A DNA stretch of 64,000 nucleotides. Source: Paracamarosporium sp. OC-R06-R3 (taxonomy: Eukaryota > Ascomycota > Dothideomycetes > Pleosporales > Didymosphaeriaceae). The stretch's first letter is position 1. Every line of letters begins with the position of its first letter. The position numbers and the translations under genes were made by a program. Below are positions 10,616-23,772 of the stretch, in pieces. The DNA lies in the NCBI GenBank assembly GCA_019828545.1, contig JACVRA010000052.1, positions 124,001-188,000 on the forward strand. The letters are read 5' to 3'. The notes under the pieces are model-generated. The model saw only the letters and a list, made by a program, of their open reading frames with translations, searched no databases and was not told the origin of the DNA.

Positions 10616-13600
10616 AGCTATGCCTCGACCTCTCAACAACAATGCCTACCTTCTTCTCTGTGTCTGTATGCAAGATCGCCTCGAGATATTGATAGTGTGG
10701 TTGCGGTTGGCTCTACACCATACTCCCCCTTGCAGTGCGGTGAAGCCTCCGCGGCAGCGCCTTACCTCACAAGCTTACACACGCTTTGCTCTCAAACCCT
10801 TTCTCGGTCCGAAGACCAAAGCTCCACGGAGACGCCAAAAGCACTGCACTTTGTCCCTACGGCACCGGAGCCCGCCGTCAACACCACCTCACCGCATCCC
10901 AACAGCCTCACCATCAACAGCTAGCACTCAGCGCCGTCTCCAGATCCGCCATCTTGCCTCCCGCGACTTGCATAATCCAGGGTTTAGCCCTAACGCGCGC
11001 TCAAAAACTCTCGTAAGCGGTGTGCGACTTGCAAGCCAACCAACGGCAGCGGAGCATCTCCATGCCACTTATGCAAGCCGGCAACCTTCGCGCCTCCGCA
11101 GACTTTTGTGGAGTTCGGCGCGACTGTAGTAGCCTCACTACACTGCTGCGGCAGAGCCCGCTAGGTGATGTGTCGAAACGTGATGTAACGTGAGCGCGGT
11201 ATCTGTGAGCTACATGCACTCCAGACTGAGACGCAGGGAGATGCATTTGCAGTCTCCACAGAACAAACATATTATGCCCATAAGAGCCGTAGTCGCGTCA
11301 TCTCCACAGTTTATGAGGAGAACATGAAAGGGCCAATGATGTTCGTCTCCGTGGAAAGTTTTGTAACCTAGGTTTGCTGGAGCTGCTACGGACCCACTTG
11401 GACATGGAGGTCTATGCGAGTATGTGGAGACATAGTCTTCTTCTCTACTGCCGTGTGGTGATGAGGCTGGAGGAGTTGAATTCTGCAAGGCGGTCTTGAG
11501 GCATGAGTAGTGTCGAAGACTAGAGCGTCTCCATGCAGGTGAAGCTGGCCGGAACCAGAAGACGAGGCTCTAGGCTCGAAGACCCTGATCGCCAGCGCCA
11601 AAAGCAGTGGCGTCTACCTTAGACTCATGACAAGAGGCTTGATACTCGATTGGGACTTGTGTGCATCGCGGGGTCCTAGGCATGCAGCCCCCAAAGTCAA
11701 AACAACGTGTTCGGCCCTAAGCATCAGCTGACTGATTGTGCAAGAGTGGGAGCAGGAGTAAGAGTACGAGAAAGATGGGTTTTCGACCCGCCATGACTAC
11801 GCTCGAAGCTCCCCTTCTTCTCCGCTCCCGAATACGCCTCTTGACTCAGGTTTGCCCCACAGAGAATGCGTGTACGTAAGAGCCATGATCGTGTTCTGTT
11901 GACAGAAAAGATTGGCATCGTATCATTCAACATTGAAACGCCGTGATATCCGAAGAAAAACCGTCTCTCCGCAATGTCTGCCTCCACTGGGGATATGGAG
12001 AGGCGAGCTGCACGTTCGACTTAGAGCGTCTCGCCGCACCAAGTGTCTTGGGACCCCAAGCAGAAGCCAAACACGGCCCGCAGCTGGACTTCCCAGACGG
12101 CCCACAAAAGACATCGTAATGCGGCCACGCTCTTCCACGAATTGAAGGTTGACGTACACCTCCATGATATGCAATCCTCAAGATACCGAACTTGAATAGT
12201 GGGGACGCGGCGCCAGAATACGGACCCGCTGATGATGAAGGATTCTGCTGGGCCAAGTCGAGATTGATGTGCATACATGGGTGTGCGAAATATGAGCAAG
12301 GAGTGTTTCGCTATCCACGCAAGTCGTATCGAACGGTTCAGGATGGCAGGGCGGTCGCATACCCATAAAATAGAGTTGATTGCTTGATGGTGGTCGGCGG
12401 CAAGAGGCGTCCAGCCCCGCTCGTCATCTTTCAACGCGTCTCATCTGCACTCGTCGTCCAGGGATGCGCGTCCGCAAGCAATGCGCAGTGCCAGAGGCAG
12501 TTCGGTGTGGTGCGAGCACGCAGATAATGCAACACGCTACTATCAGATGCGTTAACGCCGAAACTAAGCGTGCCACTGATTCCCCTCGGTTCTCGTGCAA
12601 GCGAGCAGCCAGGGTGTGGCCGAGAATCTGGCCTGGCGGAAAAGTCTTGTGTCGCAGGGGTCTGGAGCCGTTGTGGTGTGTTGCACCACCACAACAGTAT
12701 GGGTACCTGATGGCCCTCCGTACAGTAGCCACGCTGCGGGACCACATTAGACGAACGGCAGGATGCGACCCTGCTGCGCCGAAAATTCTGGTTCCACTTG
12801 AAGGGGGAAAGGCGAGGCTGTAAGCGTGCCGTCCTCCGAGCTGAAGATTTGTTGGGCCTTCGCCACAACCGCGTATTCCCTATCGCATCAAACAAGGCCG
12901 ATTCTGCCGCCTGCGACGCTCAGCGGCGGCCGTCCACACCTGGTCTTCGGCACAGAAACACCGTGTTATTAGACAATCGAAATCTGGCTCCCGCGGTTGA
13001 CGCTGCGCCGGTATCGCGCGTTCTCAACTGGCACCCGTGTTGTGATCTCCGCCGGAAGGCGCAAATTACCGTCATCGATAACGACAGAAGATCCGGAGCT
13101 TCTTCGAACGAGCCGCTTGCACATGGCGCCGAGAGAACGTGTAAGTGGTCGACTACAGAGGATCGTGGACAAGAGTCGGACACCGAGGTCATCGTGAATG
13201 TCTGCCTGCTGCACGACAGACGGGGAGCCGCAAAGTATCGTGAGCACGTGCATGCAGTAGTGAAGACCCCAGCCTCCTTCAAGTCAACTTGAGGCTAGTG
13301 TTTTGCTTCGCGACAGACCCTCGTGAGGTTATCATGTTGGTGACCAACAACATGGCTCGTCAGGTGACACAGCCACATACCGTTGCCGGCTGTGGCTCTA
13401 GGAAACAGGGCGCTAGCACGTGTGTGCTACAATAGCCCGTTTTCGGGGCTGCATCCTTCGTCCATGAAGGCGTGCAGGGCGGAGATTCTGTTGAGAAAGA
13501 TTGCAGGGTACGTGCAGGGCGCATGCGTGAGCGATTCGCTTGGGCGGATACGAAGCGGGCGAGGGAACGGTGACTGGGCTTCGATGAACTCAATGACACA

Positions 13601-15331
13601 GCATGGCGGCTCGTATATTGCTGTCATGTTACACAGCATGTATGATGCTGTCTGTTTACGTGCGTTTGTGTAGAGATTTAGCGCTAGAGATAGGGTAAAC
13701 GGATGCGATATGAGGTGTGCATTGCGTCGAATGCCGCCATCCGATGAAAAGGTATACCGGCGCTTCGTACTTTCGTATCCATCTGTTGTCACTCTCTCCG
13801 GCCCTTCCGTAAAGACCAAGAACCGGATCGCGATACTGCTGTACGTACATCACCTGACAGGCCTACCCGCAGAAGACCCAGCTGCTATAACAGATGCTGC
13901 ACGGTGCATGTAAACAGATCGCACTGCTCATTTCCCCAAGGTTGATCACTCCTGCGTGCTGCGCTTGGTAAGTGCAGATTGCTAGGTGTTTGTGAAGGGT
14001 GCATGTAATCTCGCCATTGCCGATGCTCGGATCAGGAGATATGCTGTCAAGCAGCCTTATCGCTGGTGCTTGTAGGCGTAGTGTTGTGGATGGTTGCACA
14101 GCATGACGGACTGCAGGCCGTTAAGAGATCATCAATTTAATCGGCAAGCTTTCTCATCATGCTCGCATCACCTTATTCGGCACCAAGAGATGTGATGATA
14201 TAACATTGAGAATATTCCCAGGTGATTGCCGTCGTCTGCGAACCTTGAACGCAGGGTCTCGATCCGCGAGGGTACGCACAGTATGCAGGGCAGACGCAAG
14301 ACGAGGCGTAATTCCCGTTGAACCTGGATAGGATAAGGGTTGAATTACTAGGCAGTGTCGCTTAGATCGTCACGATACTCTCGGGTATTATCCTGGACTG
14401 GAGTTGGCGACTGGTGTGTGTCAGTCGAATTCAGAGCTTAAACACCACTTGTGTTGCTTGTGCCCGAATTACTCAACGCAAAGTTCGGAGTGTCCGACGA
14501 CAAGGTAATTACATAGATTATGCGGGTTGCGGGAGCTAGGGGATTATGTTCGGAGCATTTGACCTCGACGAAGTGTCAGGTGGCCGAGTTCTTACGGGTA
14601 GCTACCTGCTTTGAATTCCTGTAGTGTATAGAGACGACTTACTCTAGTTGCGATATGAAAGCGTCCTGGGGATGATGTTGGAGCCAGCAATTGAGGGGGT
14701 GCTGTACAAGTTAGTGGCACACAAATTGGATTTGGATATGTCGCATCTCGGGATGCTGTCTTTCTGAAGGAGAATTTTGACGTCGTCTCAGCAGGGGACC
14801 TGAGCGCGACAAAGTGACATGTAGAGACATCTGCCGACGAGGACCCTGACAATGGCTGTCCGTGGTAGAGACGCAGAGCTGGTACAGTGCTGTGTCTAGG
14901 CGCTTCCTGCGGTTCTGCTCAGCCACGGTTCTTCGACAGGCGTCCCGACTGGACGGAATCATGTACCACGGATGGTTTCAAGATCTGGCAGGGCCGATTA
15001 CGGTGATCTGGTACGACACCCGTGGTCAGCTGCGCAAAACCACCAACAGTCAGTTCAAGGTCAGGCGGTTCAAAGTCGCGAACTTTATAGATTCAATGGA
15101 GAGCCGAGCCGTGAGTAGCTCGTGTTGGACCATTACTGCTTCAGGCAGACGAAGTGTTGCGGCCAGCGGGCATGGGCGGAGCGGGGCGAGGGCTCCGTGA
15201 GATTCCGCTGTTAGCGCCCAGTTTGGCCCAAGAATGCTCACGCTTCGTAAGCAGCATCGAAATCGCAGGTAGTCACGTCCGATCCCTCGATGGATGAGCG
15301 GTGTGGAGAGGGAAAGACCCGAAAAGTAGCC

Positions 15332-15679
15332 TCAAGCGCATAGATTAATGAAACGGCGACCGGGATAGACTGGGGCATGAAGAGATTTCTTATCAAAATA
15401 AGGTAGGCGGCTGACAGCTTCCCTTTCGAAGCTTAGGGTTGATGGCGCATCGTCGATTGGCACGGCGGGCATGTTAACAGCTGCTGCATCAATGCTCTCT
15501 CGAGGCTCAGGTGCGTCTGGAGTATGTACAGCTAATTGCCATGGTGGTGGGGACGCGATTTCAAGGTCCGCTTGCGTGTCGCAGCTGCTCTTGCCTGGCG
15601 TGACCCTTTCGGACTTGGCAAGAGCCAAGCCACCGATAGGCGTATGGATGCGAAGGTTCGAGAGCTCGAGCGCAGCCAT
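15332..15679 (-). CDS. Possible small protein or first exon, unrecognised
   Basis: This 115-codon frame starts in a good fungal context (CACCATGGC). Its composition is protein-like: few Cys and Trp, with balanced Ala, Pro, Glu, Ser and Asp. Frames on the opposite strand over the same bases are Cys- and Trp-rich. A splice from about 15386 could join it to a downstream frame ending near 15050, but the donor (GTCTAT) is weak. No domain is recognised and chance remains likely. It is the best coding candidate in the 8.5-kb gene-empty stretch. Confidence 0.25.
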   Translation of the reverse strand: MAALELSNLRIHTPIGGLALAKSERVTPGKSSCDTQADLEIASPPPWQLAVHTPDAPEPRESIDAAAVNMPAVPIDDAPSTLSFEREAVSRLPYFDKKSLHAPVYPGRRFINLCA

Positions 15680-17783
15680 GGTGTTGCAATCTTCTGCTAG
15701 CCAGCCGCGGAATGCACCATGGAAACATAGACTAGAGATTTGTTGTTGTGTTGGAGCGGAGAGCTATACTTGGCAACACGCTTCCCCGCATTGTGCGGCG
15801 AACGTTGGCCTCAGCGCAGCAGTGGCACGTGCTTGTGCTGCCCAAGGACAGGGGCTTGGTGCCTCGTACAATGATTCGCCCAGCAGCCGAGCGCGTCCTC
15901 GTCTTGCACGTTGGCAATCGTGTTTTCCAGCTGCTCTCACCGTGTGTTGCCCGTAGCAGGTTTCCGGTGCCGTGCCGTGTCCTCTGACCAAGGCAAATGG
16001 CCCGGATCATCCCTCTTTGCCTGCTTTCGCAACGTCACGAGCGGTTGCGCGTGACTATAAGACCAACAAAGACATGATGAAGTCACGACGAGGACCGGGC
16101 GCTGGCTGAGTACCACGTCCGACAATGGCCGGGCCGCAATGTCGCTTCCGCGGATTTGCTGCGCGGACACAATTTTAAGACCTTGGAAAAACACCATCGA
16201 AGACCCTTTTACGAGTGAAACAGGCACGCTTCGTCGGTCAGACAAGGCACGTCGGCCTGAGGCGCAAAGAGGCCTAGTGCTTGGCAAAGGCCGTTCTTGC
16301 GATCGCCCTTCTGGAGGCAGATCGATGTTGGTAGCACAAACGCCTTTCCTCGAGGGCGCGGGCGGTGAGGACACAACCCGGTCCGCCGCGCACCACTGGT
16401 CCGCGTCAGGATTCTGCCGCTACTGATTTCTCTAACCGTACGCGCCAAGTGGGACCGGCGGAACAGGCCCCCTCGGACCACAAAGTCAAACAACATGCGA
16501 GTCTGATATGGACTCGCCCACAATCGCATTTGACTCTGTGCGGCGGTGCGGCAGCATTCTTCCAGCCGTGCAGGCCGCTAGCACAAGATTCGGCCTGCGG
16601 AGGCTAGAGTGATTGCTCCGATGCTGCCAGGCCGATTGCTTGATCGACGTCTGCCGCACACCGGCGGCCATTATCGACGACTTGGAGCGCCTTGCTGCGC
16701 GTAAGCTCGTTTGGGATGGCAGACTCTGGCATGATTAACAGCGTGGGCTGAGGGCCGTGGAGCAGGATGCGGCACAGGCTCCGAACCGCCACGATAAGGC
16801 GATACATGGCACGATCACGGCTGCACAGCACGCAGCACGCAGGACGGAAACGACAGTCCGCTGCTATATTGGTCAGAGAGGTGGTCTGAAGGGGCGTCTG
16901 AGGATTGCTAGCTGCATGTAATGCTAATATGTGTTGGGACGATAATGCGGGGAAGGGTGCTGTTGTCGCTGTAGCAAGCAAGCAAGCAGGCGATACAGTT
17001 TGCTGATGGTCGCCGCGTCTTGATTGACCTTGATTTCGGACGTGGTAAGCGGTATACGGATGCGAGGCTGGGGTGCACACGGTGCAGCATCGTACAGAGT
17101 AAGCGTGGAGATGCAGCACGGACGATGGAAGTTTCATCTCGCCAAGCGGCTCCGTGGTGGTGCAGAGTGCAGTGCCGTGGCGAGGGAGGGTTGACTGACT
17201 GACGTTGGTGGTGCTCGCCACAGGAGTGACAGCAGTGCGGAGACGAGGCATGATGTGAGGGTGTTAGAGCGGGGGCAAGCGTGAAGATTTGGTGGAGTCG
17301 TGGAGTCGCTGTTGAGAGAGGGTGCGCAGGGAGGGCAGGGATGGCAGGGATTGCGACCAGGGCCAGGGCGAGGGCCCCGTCAGAGCGACGCTGATAGGGC
17401 CGGGGGCCGACCGCCATTTATGAAGGGCAGCGATCGCCGGCCCTAGGAGGCAAGAGGAGGGGAAATTTTCAGAGGCGGCGGCGACAACAAAAGGGACGGC
17501 AGTGCGGCACCCTTATCTTTGGCGCCCTCAGGAACGGTACCGCGACGCAGCGCAAATCCCCCGGCGCATCACGGAGCCTAGCAGCTCAACCGCAGCGCCC
17601 GCCGCGCTCAGCACGCTCGCCGTGTGTGCGATTGTCTTTCCATCTGGCTGTCTGTCTGTCTGGCCGGCGGGCGCACGAGCATCTGGCGAGCATGACATCA
17701 CCGGCGGTAGGCGAGGGCACGTGCACAAACGTCAGCGTGGGTCGGAAGTCGTGGGTCAGTCAGAAGTCGTGGGTGCTCAGTCG

Positions 17784-17805
17784 TCAGTAGTCAGTAGTCA
17801 GTAGT
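17784..17805. repeat. Short tandem repeat, TCAGTAG units
   Basis: Three 7-bp units (TCAGTAG) lie head to tail, just downstream of two copies of GAAGTCGTGGGT at 17745-17756 and 17763-17774. This is simple local repetition in noncoding DNA. Confidence 0.7.
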
Positions 17806-18790
17806 AGGCGGCTCCAGCACGCCCACGCCCGCCCACGCCCGCGACGACGGGCCAAGGCAGCTGAGACGACGTTGCAAAAGCATACCCGTGAGGCTCCGCG
17901 CTGGCGTGCAATGCCATGATGCCGTGATGCCATGGACGCTGGCCGTTCGCGTCTGTCCCCGGCCGACGGCAAGGCGTGGTGTTCGGTTCCACTGATTCGC
18001 GTGGCCCGACAAAGAAAAGCCGCAGGTCGCGATACCTCGTCGCAGGTCGACGCTGCTCGCTGCTCGCTCCGACGCCGCTGCACAGCGCTCCTCCGCCACG
18101 TTAAAGCCGGCCGGTGCCGCTTGGCTGTTGGCGCTGCTGCACCCTCATCCTTGATCCTTGGTTGAGCCCCCGGTCTGTTGAACAGGCCCACCAGGTCGCT
18201 TCTGCAGCCCGCGCGGCCAGTGCGCCCACCAGGCCAGACCTCGAATCTCTCGCCATTGATCCCGGCTGCGCGATGCCAAAAGCGCTGTGTGCGAGCCGTC
18301 CCCAATAGTCGCCGCCTGCACCACCGCCCTCCCAACACTCCTCCTCTCTCTCCACACCTCCAGGCCATTGCCAGCCTTTATCTAACCCGCCGCCGTCCCA
18401 ACCTGACGCGATTTGGCTTCGACCTCTCTCCACCTCCACACACGGCTCCCGAGCGCACCTTCCACCCCGGTGTCCTCTCGCCGCTCACAGATAACGGAAC
18501 TCGCCGGCATCGCTCTTGCAGACGTCCCAGCGACGCTGCGCTCGTCCACCACCTCGACGGTCCGAGCAGCTCCACGGCCTCGCCCTCGCAGCTTTGACTA
18601 GCTGTGAAGCCCGCCCGCGTCGCCTTCCCTCCCCCTACCCCGGCCCGCGACCTCTCAACCCGAGCCGCTGCTTCACGCATCACGTACCTTCTGTAAGTCA
18701 CTTCGATTCAACCCTCGTACGCGCCCGTCAGCGCCTTATCACTTTGCCGCCTGTAGCCTTGAGCTTTCTTTGTCAGCCCGATTTCGCCAT

Positions 18791-18807
18791 CACACACACA
18801 CACACAC
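18791..18807. repeat. CA dinucleotide microsatellite in the 5' UTR
   Basis: A run of CA repeats lies about 145 bp upstream of the ATG at 18950. It sits in a C-rich leader that can be read in frame but has no upstream ATG in that frame. Confidence 0.85.
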
Positions 18808-18949
18808 CCCCGCTCAACCGCAAACGCACAATACTGACTCTGTGCTCCCAGAGTCCCCATTTAATACCTGTCGCTTTCCTTGTAATGCTTGTCTGCCTCC
18901 CGTAATTCCTCAACTCCGCTCAACCCCTCGGTCTCGCAAAGTCGACCGA

Positions 18950-21187
18950 ATGCCTTACACGCCGCCCTCCCAGACGCGGTCGCCTGCAACCTCCAAACCA
19001 AACAGCCCTATCCTCAGTCGCACACATTCTTACGCCGACCAATTCCCGCCCTCCCCTGGAGGTGCACAGAGGCCCGCCCTGCCTCGCTCCCACTCTGCCT
19101 CGTATCTCGTCAAGCACCGTCGGTCGTCCTCGTCCACCTCGACCGCCAACAACACAGCTGCCAATGGCCAGGCGAACGGTATAACATCCTCGCCCGACGC
19201 CAACCGTGGCCACGGACCGTCCGCACATGGTAGCCTCCGCCAGTCTCCCTCTCCTGTGAACAATTCTCTGATTCCGTCAGGTGCCATCACCACGCCTCCT
19301 GACTCTTCGGATGACGACGAGGAACGAGGAAGAGACATTGGCAGCCTTAGGGAGCTCCAAGAGGCACTGCAGCACATTCCAGTAAAACGTCAGGGCTCCC
19401 CCAATCGAGATGGCGCGACGGACACACCAGTCAACTCGGCTGCCTCCAGCATGCCGGCTCGACCGCTCTCTGCCGATGCCCGCAAGATCTCTCACTCGCG
19501 CTCTTCCAGTGACATCATGCTCTCCAAGCACAATGTATCTCTCAACACCGACAGCACTGTTGTCAGCTCTACCGAAGGTAGCGATGATGAAGACGACGAA
19601 CTGCGGATAAAGCCGCAGCTGCTTCGCAAGAAGTCGGGTGAGTTGGTGAAACCCGCTCTCCGTCCTGCTTCCCGTCGACGTCCTTCCAGCATGCCCGGTA
19701 CTCCTACGTACTCCAAAGCAGTGCACTTCAACGAGGACATTGAGCAAGTACGCCACTTCCTCCAAGTGGATCGTCCAATCGCTGTGAGTGCTGGCTCTTC
19801 GCCTGTGGAAACCTACGATAGCGAGAGCGAGTACCCCTTCTTTGATGACCGCAAAGAGAAGGAACCCGAGTGGGAGATCAAGCTTGCAAACTTCCCCTCC
19901 GCCGATTCGTACGAGCGTCAGACGATGCCTGTGCGCGTCGAAAGGATCTTCCTGGCGTCTGATAACAAGACGTTGGTGGGTACTGTTGCATGCGCTAATA
20001 TCTCCTTTCATAAGCTTGTCATCGCTCGGTTCACGCTTGATTATTGGCAAACAACGTCCGAGGTTGTCGCTGAATACAACCACGACGTGCGCAGGAAGCA
20101 AAAGGAAGATGGCTACGATCGATTCAATTTCAACATCAAATTGGCCGATCAGGCTAAGCTTGAATCCAAGACGTTGCTTCTTTGCGTTCGCTACCAAGTC
20201 AATGGTCAGGAATTCTGGGACAACAACGGCTCCATCAATTACCAAGTTGACTTCGTAAAGAAGTCCAAGCCGGCATCGACTAAAGGCAGCTCTGGTCCAC
20301 TTCGCGCCATTCCCCGCAGCCGTCACTCACCCACAGGTCCCCGTCCCCGCTCCATGCCTGCTGGCTCGTTTGATGATGATTTCGATCAGGCTTTTGGCTC
20401 CAAGTTTGCGTTCGGCCCAAGCCGTCCTCAGCTCAAAGCCTCACCTAGTACATCGATCCGTTTGAAGCCCAAAAACAAACGCAGCAACCTCTTCCCAGAT
20501 CAGGCCGCCAATCATCAGCCTGCAGGTCAGGCTTTCTCCACCCGGTATGACTTCGGTGCATCCCTCTCGGCTGCTTTGTCGAATGCTCAAACTGCTCTTG
20601 GGGACCGTAGTGGCATCTCCCCCAACGGTACCAACAAAGGGTCCAGGGATTACTTCAACAAGGCCCCCGCTAACAAGGTACAACCTGCACCTGTTCCAGG
20701 CACTCGGCCCGGCGGTTTGTCATCTGAGAAGCCGGACCTTCAATCAGCAGAATACAACGAATTGATCCAGAAGTTTTGTTTCGTACGTTCCCGTCCCTCC
20801 GGAACGGCCGAAGACTAGTACTAATTGTCTTCTCAGTTTGGCACCCCTTCGAAAGGCTCTCCGAATGCGGGAACTCCTGCAACTAAGAACTCTCATACCG
20901 ATGGGGCAACCGAGTACATACTCCACTCTCAGTCAGGCTCTGGTAGTAACACCTCGTCTGCCTCAAATAGCCCGCCGTCTCCTGCCCTGCCACTTCTGGT
21001 TGATGGAGCTAATGACCATGATTCGAGGTCTGCACCTCGCAGTCCTTTTTTGTCCCGATCCGCGTCGCCAGGTCCTGTGACGGGCTCTGGTCCTGAAGAC
21101 CACATGGCTTCGTCGTTCCAGTTTGGGTATGCCATGCATGGTGGCATCTTCCCCGAGCAAAGCCATACTCCTCAAGCCTGTGTTTAG
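18950..21187 (+). CDS. CBM21-domain regulatory subunit of protein phosphatase 1 (glycogen targeting, Gac1/Pig-like)
   Basis: Exons 18950-20782 and 20837-21187 give 727 residues. The family brings the PP1 catalytic subunit to glycogen, where it dephosphorylates glycogen synthase. The N-terminal 250 residues are Ser/Pro-rich and disordered. A KAVHF motif at about residue 256 fits the RVxF PP1-docking consensus. The CBM21 domain spans about residues 300-437; VRVERIFLASDNKTLVGTV and VRYQVNGQEFWDNNGSINYQV are its characteristic strands and glycogen-binding loop. The C-terminal half is again low-complexity Ser/Pro/Gly. Several S/T-P sites suggest control by proline-directed kinases. I chose the ATG at 18950 because the upstream in-frame extension has no ATG. 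The single 54-nt intron has a CTAAT branch point. The assignment to the family is firm; which yeast paralogue it matches is not clear. Confidence 0.9.
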
Positions 21188-22409
21188 GCATGAGCGGCGG
21201 CTTGGAGGAAGATATGTTTCAACGAATTCTCTTGGCCACGAAGACAACACTCACGATTCGATGCGATAGCAGATTGGTGGAGCGGACGTTCCTAGTCGAC
21301 GGTTACCGACGCTCACGAGTCTCTTTCAACTCGACACGAAACGATGTCAACCAGCCCTGTGATTCTGTTTTAGTCTTTTTTTGCGTCTTGCCGGCGCCGA
21401 CACAGTGTCGCGCCTTCTCTCAGCATCTTTCCGGATGGCTCTGTTGCTGCATTTTCCGGACGGTCTCTTCTTCTTGCATGTCTTTTTTGCGAATGGCGTT
21501 CCGGCGGGTTTGGTAACAGTCGCTCGACATGTTACCGTGCGGTCTTTCCGCCCATGATTTGGTTGTATTGCTCTTGCAGCCGAGCGACTCCACTCCACGG
21601 TTCAGGCGCATTGTTTTTGGATGCTTATCCGTCATGGACACCTGATGGGAAGCAAAAGTGTTTTGTCTGCATTTCTAGGTCTTGCTGTCAGTTCTTCTCA
21701 TGCAGCAGTCGTTTCGGTATATAAGCGACGGTCGACGAGGTGGAGAATGCGAGTGTGCTGTAACCGCGTTCAGCGTGTTTCCGTTTTTTGGGTCAGATTG
21801 CTATCGTCAGTGCCGTGCTGTGGTTTCGTGGTGTAAATGTCTGGTGTGAAGGTGTTCTGGGGTGTCTTAGTTGAATGTTTCGAGATGAGATTGGGGCGAT
21901 ATGGACAGCCCATACATACCTAGTAAACAAATGCAAAGAAAGTGCATAACCAGTGCTGTTTGTGCGAGTCCTTGTGCAGCGAATTCGAGAGGGAGCCGGC
22001 GAGAGTAAGAAGAGAAGAGAGGAGCGGCTCCTATCAAGTTTAGAGAGTAGGTGGGCTAGCAGAGGCCGAAGTCCGGTGGAGGCGTTTGGCGGCTATGAGG
22101 CCGCAATCTCTTGTTTTTGAAGCCAATAGGCCTGGATCGTGAACTTTCGCGTCCGCATGACCACGCTCCGCTCGCGCCAAGCCAGGGTCCAGTCCACGGC
22201 CTTGCCCGAACGAGTATCGCAGCCTCACCACCCCACACGACAATTGGGCTTGCACCTCTTCCTTGGACGCGCTGTTACAAATCTTGGATCATTGTTCCTC
22301 CAGCCTGGCTCGTGTCCTCTCCGTGTGACTTACGCTCGGACTCTGCTACACCGACACGAGACGGCACGACAACGACGGCCTACATCGGCTGTACCCCGTA
22401 CTCCAAAGT
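21188..22409. other. Intergenic region, 3' UTR and promoter
   Basis: About 1.2 kb between two same-strand genes. The first 700 bp are T-rich with scattered short frames, as expected of a long 3' UTR. The last 350 bp are pyrimidine-rich promoter-like sequence leading to the ATG at 22410. No gene was recognised. Confidence 0.5.

Positions 22410-23772
<1,363 letters not shown>

Larger units (their letters stand above)
10410..18949. other. About 8.5 kb without a recognisable gene
   Basis: Contains an N gap (10553-10597), a poly-C run and many short open frames on both strands. None has a recognisable domain, and most are rich in Arg, Cys and Trp as expected of chance frames in GC-balanced DNA. 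The right end, from about 18.3 kb, is C-rich pyrimidine-biased sequence that looks like the promoter and 5' UTR of the gene starting at 18950. The best coding candidate inside is the minus frame at 15332-15679, listed separately. No tRNA signature or intact transposon was seen. Confidence 0.5.

Noticed and set aside
12380..13292. Pairs of 130-160 codon frames on both strands
   Set aside because: All are rich in Arg and Cys, overlap each other and lack splice or domain support.
16604..17417. Overlapping minus frames of 215 and 169 codons
   Set aside because: Low-complexity His/Ser/Pro/Ala composition without motifs, in two overlapping frames at once.
18770..18949. In-frame N-terminal extension of the PP1-subunit gene
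   Set aside because: The extension starts with TTG and includes the CA microsatellite; the first ATG is at 18950.
19277..20326. 349-codon minus-strand frame
   Set aside because: Antisense shadow of the CBM21 PP1-subunit gene, whose plus-strand frame has clear domain motifs.
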